Source: Lentibacter algarum (GTDB lineage Bacteria > Pseudomonadota > Alphaproteobacteria > Rhodobacterales > Rhodobacteraceae). From it: a DNA stretch of 64,000 bases. Positions within the stretch are counted from its first letter, which is position 1; each line of letters starts with the position of its first letter. The position numbers were made by a program, and so were the translations under genes. Below, in pieces: positions 59,106 to 64,000 of this stretch. Under the pieces are notes generated by a model, which was not told the origin of the DNA, searched no databases, and worked only from the letters and a program-made list of their open reading frames with translations. The stretch is taken from positions 2,480,001 through 2,544,000 of the forward strand of contig NZ_CP158687.1 in NCBI RefSeq assembly GCF_040580765.1, read 5' to 3'.

Positions 59106-61075
59106 TCTGCTGCCACCTTCTGTGTCGTGACGGTCTGAACCTTGGCGTCAACAATACTCAAAGTCGCGCTGATGGCGCCTTTGCGTCCGTCTTCGTAGGT
59201 TACTTCCGTTGTAGTCGAAATTTGGGGTGAGCCGTCGTAGAGGGCATCAACGATGTCCTTGAACTTATCGGCCACAATCACGCGGCGCACTTTTCGTGTC
59301 CGGGTCATTTCGCCATCATCCGCATCAAGCTCTTTATGCAAGACGACAAAGCGGTGCACCTGACAGCCCGAAAGCATTTCATCCTGCGCTACAGATTTGT
59401 TCACCTCTTCCACGTGGCTCTGGATTGAAGCCAGAACCTTGGGATGGCCCGCAAGCTCTTGGTAAGAGGCATAAGCGATATTGTTACGCTCTGCCCAGTT
59501 ACCCACCGCCGTCAGGTCGATATTGATAAACGCAACGCAGCGGTCCTTGCCATTGCCAAAGAGCACAGCTTCGAGAATGTCAGGGTAGAACTTGAGTTTG
59601 TTCTCAACATATTTTGGAGCAAACAAGCTACCGTCTGCCATTGTTCCCACGTCTTTCGCACGATCGATGATCCGCAAATGACCTGTGTCTGGCTCAAAGA
59701 AACCAGCATCACCTGTAGCGACCCAACCTTCAGGGTCTTTGGTCGAGGCTGTGCTTTCCGCATTCTTGTAATACTCTACAAACGTGCCTTCAGAGCGATA
59801 GTAGATTTCGCCGTTTTCCTCGATACGTATCTCAACGCCTTTAGCAGGCACGCCCACCGTGTCAGCACGCACTTCACCATCTGGCTGGACAGTGATGAAA
59901 ACCGAGGCTTCTGTCTGACCATACAGCTGCTTGAGGTTGATACCAAGAGAGCGATAGAAGTCAAAAATCTCAGGGCCAATGGCCTCACCCGCCGTATAAC
60001 CAACACGCACACGGCTAAAGCCAAGCGTGTTCTTGAGTGGTCCGTAGATACAGAGCTCACCAAGCTTATACTTCAAGCGATCCATAAACCCGACAGACTT
60101 GCCGTCCAAGATTGCTGGGCCGACTTTCTTTGCATGCGCCATAAACACATCAAAGAGCCGCTTCTTAAACGGACTAGCATCTTCCATGCGGATCATCACG
60201 TTTGTCAGCTGCGTTTCAAAAATACGCGGCGGGGCAAAATAATATGTCGGACCAATCTCGCGCAGATCGGTCATCATGGTTTCTGGGCTCTCAGGGCAAT
60301 TCGTGCAGAAGCCCGTCCAATACGCCTGACCAACCGAGAAGATAAAATCACCCACCCACGCCATCGGTAAATACGCCAGAATTTCATCGCCTGCATTCAG
60401 ATGATCAAACTCACTGGCATTCTTCGCTGTCTCGATAATGTTTCTGTTAGAGAGCACAACGCCTTTTGGCTTACCTGTCGTGCCAGACGTGTAAAGCATT
60501 ACGCAGGTGCTGTCATAAGTCAGCTTCTCACGGCGCTCTTTGAGGTCTTCGATCAGCTCATAATAAGCCGCGCGACCTTGTGCTTGGATATCTACAAACC
60601 GGTGCAGCGCATGGTGGTCATACTTACGTAAGCCGCGTGGATCGACATAAATCATATGTTCGAACTGATGCAGCCCATCTTGAATTTCGATAACTTTGTC
60701 GACTTGCTCTTGGTCCTGACAGACCACAAAGCGCGCACCACAATGCTCCATGACATAAGCCATCTCTTCAGCAGAGGCATCTTGATACAGCGGAACGGGA
60801 ATGGCACCCACAGATTGAGCCGCAACCATCGTCCAGTAAAAATGCGGACGGTTTCTGCCAATGATTGCAACAAAGTCGCCCTCATTCACGCCGAGATTAA
60901 TAAACCCAAGCGCCAGCGCCTCGATTTCCTTCTCGGTTTCGGCCCAAGTCCAGCTCTGCCAGATGCCAAATTCTTTTTCTCGGTAAGCCGCCTTATTGGC
61001 AAACTCCCGAGCGTTACGCTGCAACAGCGCTGGAACGGACGCGAGTCCGCTCGTCGCTTCTGACGACTGTGTCAA
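59102..61075 (-). CDS. Long-chain acyl-CoA ligase (AMP-binding, FAA1/FadD15 type)
   Basis: A 657-residue adenylating enzyme that activates a carboxylic acid to its CoA thioester. The start is taken as TTG at 61073-61075 because GGGAGG lies 7 bases ahead; a TTG 31 codons further up has no such site and encodes an unconserved lead. The P-loop is YTSGTTGKPKG (195-205); GYTAGEAIGPEIFDF, GQTEASVF, YRSEGTFVEYY and GDAGFFEPDTGHLRIIDRAK follow in the normal order. It heads the liv operon, so substrate import and activation look coupled. Confidence 0.93.
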   Translation of the reverse strand: MTQSSEATSGLASVPALLQRNAREFANKAAYREKEFGIWQSWTWAETEKEIEALALGFINLGVNEGDFVAIIGRNRPHFYWTMVAAQSVGAIPVPLYQDASAEEMAYVMEHCGARFVVCQDQEQVDKVIEIQDGLHQFEHMIYVDPRGLRKYDHHALHRFVDIQAQGRAAYYELIEDLKERREKLTYDSTCVMLYTSGTTGKPKGVVLSNRNIIETAKNASEFDHLNAGDEILAYLPMAWVGDFIFSVGQAYWTGFCTNCPESPETMMTDLREIGPTYYFAPPRIFETQLTNVMIRMEDASPFKKRLFDVFMAHAKKVGPAILDGKSVGFMDRLKYKLGELCIYGPLKNTLGFSRVRVGYTAGEAIGPEIFDFYRSLGINLKQLYGQTEASVFITVQPDGEVRADTVGVPAKGVEIRIEENGEIYYRSEGTFVEYYKNAESTASTKDPEGWVATGDAGFFEPDTGHLRIIDRAKDVGTMADGSLFAPKYVENKLKFYPDILEAVLFGNGKDRCVAFINIDLTAVGNWAERNNIAYASYQELAGHPKVLASIQSHVEEVNKSVAQDEMLSGCQVHRFVVLHKELDADDGEMTRTRKVRRVIVADKFKDIVDALYDGSPQISTTTEVTYEDGRKGAISATLSIVDAKVQTVTTQKVAAE

Positions 61076-61281
61076 ATCTTTTCCTCCCTTTGCCCCTTTC
61101 GGGCCAAACTCGCCACTTTCTGAGCGATTCTCCTTCCCCCAGCGTGACTGTTTCAGAGTTGCCGTCAACTTTTACCTGATCATTTCGCGAATCTAACAAA
61201 TTGTAACAAGCTGCATTTGGCCGTCTGTGGGGCTTTGCCTACATCTGTTTGGGTGTTAGCACATGGGCAGAAAGGCGGCTC

Positions 61282-63192
61282 ATGACTAACAATCCTGACA
61301 ATCAAGCTATGACAATGGCTGGGCTCAATCTCATTCAACAAGCACTGTCGATCTATGACAGTGACTTGCGTCTCGTGGTGTCAAATGAGCGGTTTCGCTC
61401 AATGTTCGCTCTTCCCGACTGGACTGTAACACCTGGAGCAGAGTTTGCCGCAACGATCCGTTATCTCGCTGAGCGCGGCGAATATGGGGCAATTGATGAT
61501 ATTGACGCATTTGTTAAGGAGCGGGTTGATCTCGCCCGCGCGTTTGAAGCGCACTACATTGAGAGGCAAATGAGCAACGGGCGCTGGATCTCAGTCGAAG
61601 GTTCTCCTCTGCCCAACGGTGGGTGGGTCGCTGTCTATACAGACATCACTGGATCTAAACGCCAAGAAGAGCTTTTACGCACACGCTCCGAGTCTTTATC
61701 AGACCAACTTCTCAACCGTGCTGAGGAGCTTGCGAAAACCAACCGTGAACTCGAAGCCACAGTTACCGCGCTTGAAGAAGCAAAGCGACAGCTCACCGCG
61801 ATGGAAGCGCGCACCCGCCTGACAACTGAAATGATGCCCGCACACATCGCACATGTAAGCTCCAACAAAGTCTACACCTACTCAAACCGGCGGGTGAGCT
61901 CCGTCATGCCTGGCAGCTTGGCTGATCCTGTAGGACACCACGCTTCTGAAGTGCTAGGTGCACAGCCTTACAGCGTGATTTCGCCTCACTTGGAGCGTGG
62001 TTTTGCTGGCGCCTCTTCGGTCTTTGAATTCAATCACGAACCCAGTTCACGACGGATCCGCGTCGCGCTGACACCAGACAGCAGTACAGGCGGAGTGTAC
62101 ATCCTATCGATGGACATTACAGAGGAGACACAAACACGCTCAGCTCTTCAACAGAACCGTCGCCGTCAACTTGCGGCCCAAATGGTATCTGGACTTGCGC
62201 ATGACTTCTCCAATCTCCTGACAATTGTCCTTGGCTCTCAAAGCCGGCTGCAACGGCTGGGCTTACCTCCAAAGGCTGATGCTCTCATTAACGCTACACT
62301 CACGGCTGCACGCCGTGGCGGAGACTTGCTCAATCGCATCGCAGACATGACAGGCTTGCGTGACCTCCATCCACTGCCAACACGCCTGCAGACCTTTTTG
62401 ACAGAGTTTGAAACGCTTGCGAGCACAACGCTTCCTGAAGGCGTCACCCTGAGCCTTGAAAGTCGTTTTTTGCCATCAAACCTTATCCTCATGTTGGACT
62501 CAGGCAGCCTGCAGGACAGCTTGCTCAACCTCGTCTTGAACGCACGAGATGCCTGCAACGGCGATGGTGAAATCTCCCTCTTGGTCGATGTCGTTCAAGA
62601 CACGTGGATTGAATTTACAGTTATAGATACAGGGCCTGGGTTTTCTGAACATGCCTTATCACACGTGTTTGACCCCTTCTTTACAACCAAAGGCGATAAT
62701 GGCTCGGGTCTTGGCCTTGCTATGGTCTATGACGTGGCAAAGCTCTCAGGTGGCCGAGTTCAGGCGCGCAATGGCACTACTGGCGCCGAAGTCAGCCTGC
62801 GCCTTCCTCTTCGCCTTGCGCCATCGCCCGTCGCACCCGGACTGGTGTTGCTTGTTGAAGATAACGCCTTGATACGAACCGATGTGCGAGAAATGTTGAT
62901 TTCGCAAGGCCATACTGTGATCGAGGCCACCAGCACAGAAGAGGCGCTGCTCCTCGCCCAAGACTTGCCAGATATTGCGCTGGTCCTCTCGGACATATCG
63001 CTCGAAGGTGAAGCGACAGGCATCGACTTGATCGAACGTTTGGGGCAGACACGACCAACAAGTTTTTTGATGACTTCTTTGCCTGAAACCGATCCACTCT
63101 TTCAACGTGCCGTCCAGCTCGCACCAGTTATCCGCAAGCCATTTAATTCCGAAACCCTTCAGATCTATCTTGGATTGGACACTGTCTCATGA
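61282..63192 (+). CDS. PAS-domain hybrid histidine kinase with C-terminal receiver
   Basis: A 636-residue soluble kinase; no membrane segment. ATG 61282 follows AAAGGCGG. Residues ~10-120 form a PAS_7-like domain (QQALSIYDSDLRLVVSNERF). Residues 125-180 are a coiled coil, and ~195-280 a second PAS-like region. The H box is GLAHDFSNLL (His307), the N box LLNLVLNARDA, G1 DTGPGF and G2 GSGLGLA. The C-terminal receiver has Asp571 (VLSDISLEG) and Lys619 (IRKPF). The next gene is an OmpR regulator (4-base overlap). It is divergent from the acyl-CoA ligase/liv operon. Confidence 0.92.
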   Translation: MTNNPDNQAMTMAGLNLIQQALSIYDSDLRLVVSNERFRSMFALPDWTVTPGAEFAATIRYLAERGEYGAIDDIDAFVKERVDLARAFEAHYIERQMSNGRWISVEGSPLPNGGWVAVYTDITGSKRQEELLRTRSESLSDQLLNRAEELAKTNRELEATVTALEEAKRQLTAMEARTRLTTEMMPAHIAHVSSNKVYTYSNRRVSSVMPGSLADPVGHHASEVLGAQPYSVISPHLERGFAGASSVFEFNHEPSSRRIRVALTPDSSTGGVYILSMDITEETQTRSALQQNRRRQLAAQMVSGLAHDFSNLLTIVLGSQSRLQRLGLPPKADALINATLTAARRGGDLLNRIADMTGLRDLHPLPTRLQTFLTEFETLASTTLPEGVTLSLESRFLPSNLILMLDSGSLQDSLLNLVLNARDACNGDGEISLLVDVVQDTWIEFTVIDTGPGFSEHALSHVFDPFFTTKGDNGSGLGLAMVYDVAKLSGGRVQARNGTTGAEVSLRLPLRLAPSPVAPGLVLLVEDNALIRTDVREMLISQGHTVIEATSTEEALLLAQDLPDIALVLSDISLEGEATGIDLIERLGQTRPTSFLMTSLPETDPLFQRAVQLAPVIRKPFNSETLQIYLGLDTVS

Positions 63193-63890
63193 CCAAACCT
63201 CTTGTAACCATCCTTGATGACGAACGCGCTATTCGACAAATGCTCACTGATGCGCTGGAAGAGGCGGGCTTTGAGACCATGAGCTTCGCGCGCGCGACCG
63301 AGTTCGAAGCGGCGCTCAAGACCGCAATACCAGACGTCTGTCTCGTAGACCTTTCACTTCCTGACAAGGACGGGCTCACGCTCGTTCATCGCCTCGCCCT
63401 CGAACAAGGAGCCAGTGTGATCATCATATCAGGCCGCGCGCAGGTTCAAGATCGTGTCACAGGGTTAGAGCTTGGCGCAGATGACTACATTATCAAACCC
63501 TTTGAGCCCGCAGAAGTCGTTGCTCGCGTGCGCGCCCGTTTACGCAAAGCGGCTCCCGCCCCTCAAAGTACCGAAACTGCACGTTTCAACGGATGGACGG
63601 CACATTTTGAGCGCTATATTCTTGTTGATCAAGCTGGCCAAGAGACCGCATTTTCTCACGCCGAGGGAGAAGTTTTGCGACTGTTTCTGGAACGCCCCAA
63701 AAGGCTTATTTCTCGAGCCAACATGCAAGAAACGCTAGGTGGTGCAGCAGGCGAAAGTTTTGACCGTGCGATGGATGTGCGCATTTCGCGCCTCAGAACA
63801 AAGCTGGGGGAAGACCCGAAGAATCCCCGCCTGATCAAGACCATCTATGGCGCTGGCTATATTTTTCTTGGCGATGTGAGCTGGGGCTAA
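63189..63890 (+). CDS. OmpR-family response regulator
   Basis: A 233-residue regulator paired with the PAS hybrid kinase (ATGA overlap). Receiver: Asp10/Asp11, Asp54 (CLVDLSLPD), Ser81 and Lys103 ([10 protein letters not shown]). The winged helix is at about 130-230 ([41 protein letters not shown]). It could control the divergent liv/acyl-CoA ligase operon. Confidence 0.94.
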   Translation: MTKPLVTILDDERAIRQMLTDALEEAGFETMSFARATEFEAALKTAIPDVCLVDLSLPDKDGLTLVHRLALEQGASVIIISGRAQVQDRVTGLELGADDYIIKPFEPAEVVARVRARLRKAAPAPQSTETARFNGWTAHFERYILVDQAGQETAFSHAEGEVLRLFLERPKRLISRANMQETLGGAAGESFDRAMDVRISRLRTKLGEDPKNPRLIKTIYGAGYIFLGDVSWG

Positions 63891-64000
63891 AGCCGCGCGA
63901 CTGCTCCCGCCAAAACCTCAAGACCTGTGACCAAATCAGCTTCGTCTGTATCTTCTTCGAACGCGTGACTGATCCCGTTAATTGACGGAACAAACAGCAT
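63887..64000 (-). CDS. Zinc-dependent M20-type hydrolase, C-terminal end (cut by window edge)
   Basis: The last 37 residues of a protein end at TAG 63887-63889. [20 protein letters not shown] matches the C-terminal metal/substrate region of M20 hydrolases such as N-carbamoyl-L-amino-acid hydrolase and allantoate amidohydrolase (usual form PSxxGISHxxEE). The histidine in GISHAFEE is a likely active-site ligand. Its stop overlaps that of the convergent response regulator by 2 bases. Confidence 0.75.
   Translation of the reverse strand: MLFVPSINGISHAFEEDTDEADLVTGLEVLAGAVARL

Noticed and set aside
59444..60370. 308-codon plus-strand open frame
   Set aside because: Shadow of the acyl-CoA ligase gene; no ribosome site or family pattern.
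52110..61075. Natural-product gene cluster because of two AMP-binding enzymes
   Set aside because: No carrier proteins, ketosynthases or condensation domains; the Liv importer context explains the ligases.
1..64000. CRISPR array or toxin-antitoxin/restriction defence locus
   Set aside because: No regularly spaced direct repeats and no cas, restriction or antitoxin-like genes were seen.

Overview
The window reads as a chromosomal segment of a marine alphaproteobacterium of the Rhodobacteraceae (Roseobacter group). The evidence is gene order and family content: a SPOR lipoprotein-dacC-tmk-holB-tatD run, murA-DUF2948-hisD-UPF0262-low-molecular-weight phosphatase, rsfS-rlmH-gpmI-envC-ctpA, many solute-binding-protein transport systems (TRAP, TTT, ABC), and G-rich intergenic repeats of a kind I recall from this family. 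Coding density is high. Most genes sit in overlapping or nearly touching operons with clear AGGAGG-type ribosome binding sites.

Layout. 1-10 kb is core: a methyltransferase fragment, ubiK, lgt-midA-pgeF, an AEC transporter, and the convergent minus-strand operon from the SPOR lipoprotein to an MBL hydrolase. 10.2-14 kb is accessory: tRNA-Ser(TGA), a tyrosine integrase, one unknown cargo ORF, a complete IS3-type element and a decapitated urocanase (hutU). The IS has no target-site duplication and hutU homology starts at its right tip, so an IS-mediated deletion probably removed the rest of the island and the 5' part of hutU. 14-25.4 kb is core: aroQ, a LysM protein, an ABC exporter, an SRAP protein, maiA plus an orphan TRAP binding protein, the murA/hisD block, and tRNA-Gly and tRNA-Thr. 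25.5-36 kb carries an unknown membrane protein, an entericidin-like lipoprotein, then CobW GTPase/YtcJ-like amidohydrolase divergent from a LysR regulator and a complete peptide-type ABC importer (dppABCDF). The last group looks like one uptake-and-hydrolysis unit. 36-43 kb is core (rppH, TauE, ctpA, envC, gpmI, rlmH, rsfS).

43-49.3 kb holds a tricarboxylate-type TctCBA transporter, divergent from a TctD/TctE two-component system with a third, periplasmic PgtC-like component. 49.3-52 kb has an N-formylglutamate amidohydrolase, tRNA-Val, rpmJ and a secreted repeat protein. 52-61 kb is a seven-gene Liv-type ABC importer with two acyl-CoA-ligase-family genes and an extra 84-residue membrane protein. 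It is followed by a divergent PAS hybrid kinase, an OmpR regulator and the end of a zinc hydrolase.

The less ordinary signals are: (i) an approximately 50-bp dispersed element with three GTGCAC-type palindromes at exact 11-bp spacing, found twice, each time between convergent genes; (ii) three G-rich REP-like repeats; (iii) hairpins directly after three solute-binding-protein genes; (iv) three TGwCAGG repeats between tctD and tctC; (v) several conserved-looking small genes (46-84 residues) that are easily missed. I saw no CRISPR array, no prophage structural genes and no recognisable defence system. I do not claim a wholly new system here; the palindromic repeat and the CobW/amidohydrolase/Dpp unit are the best leads.
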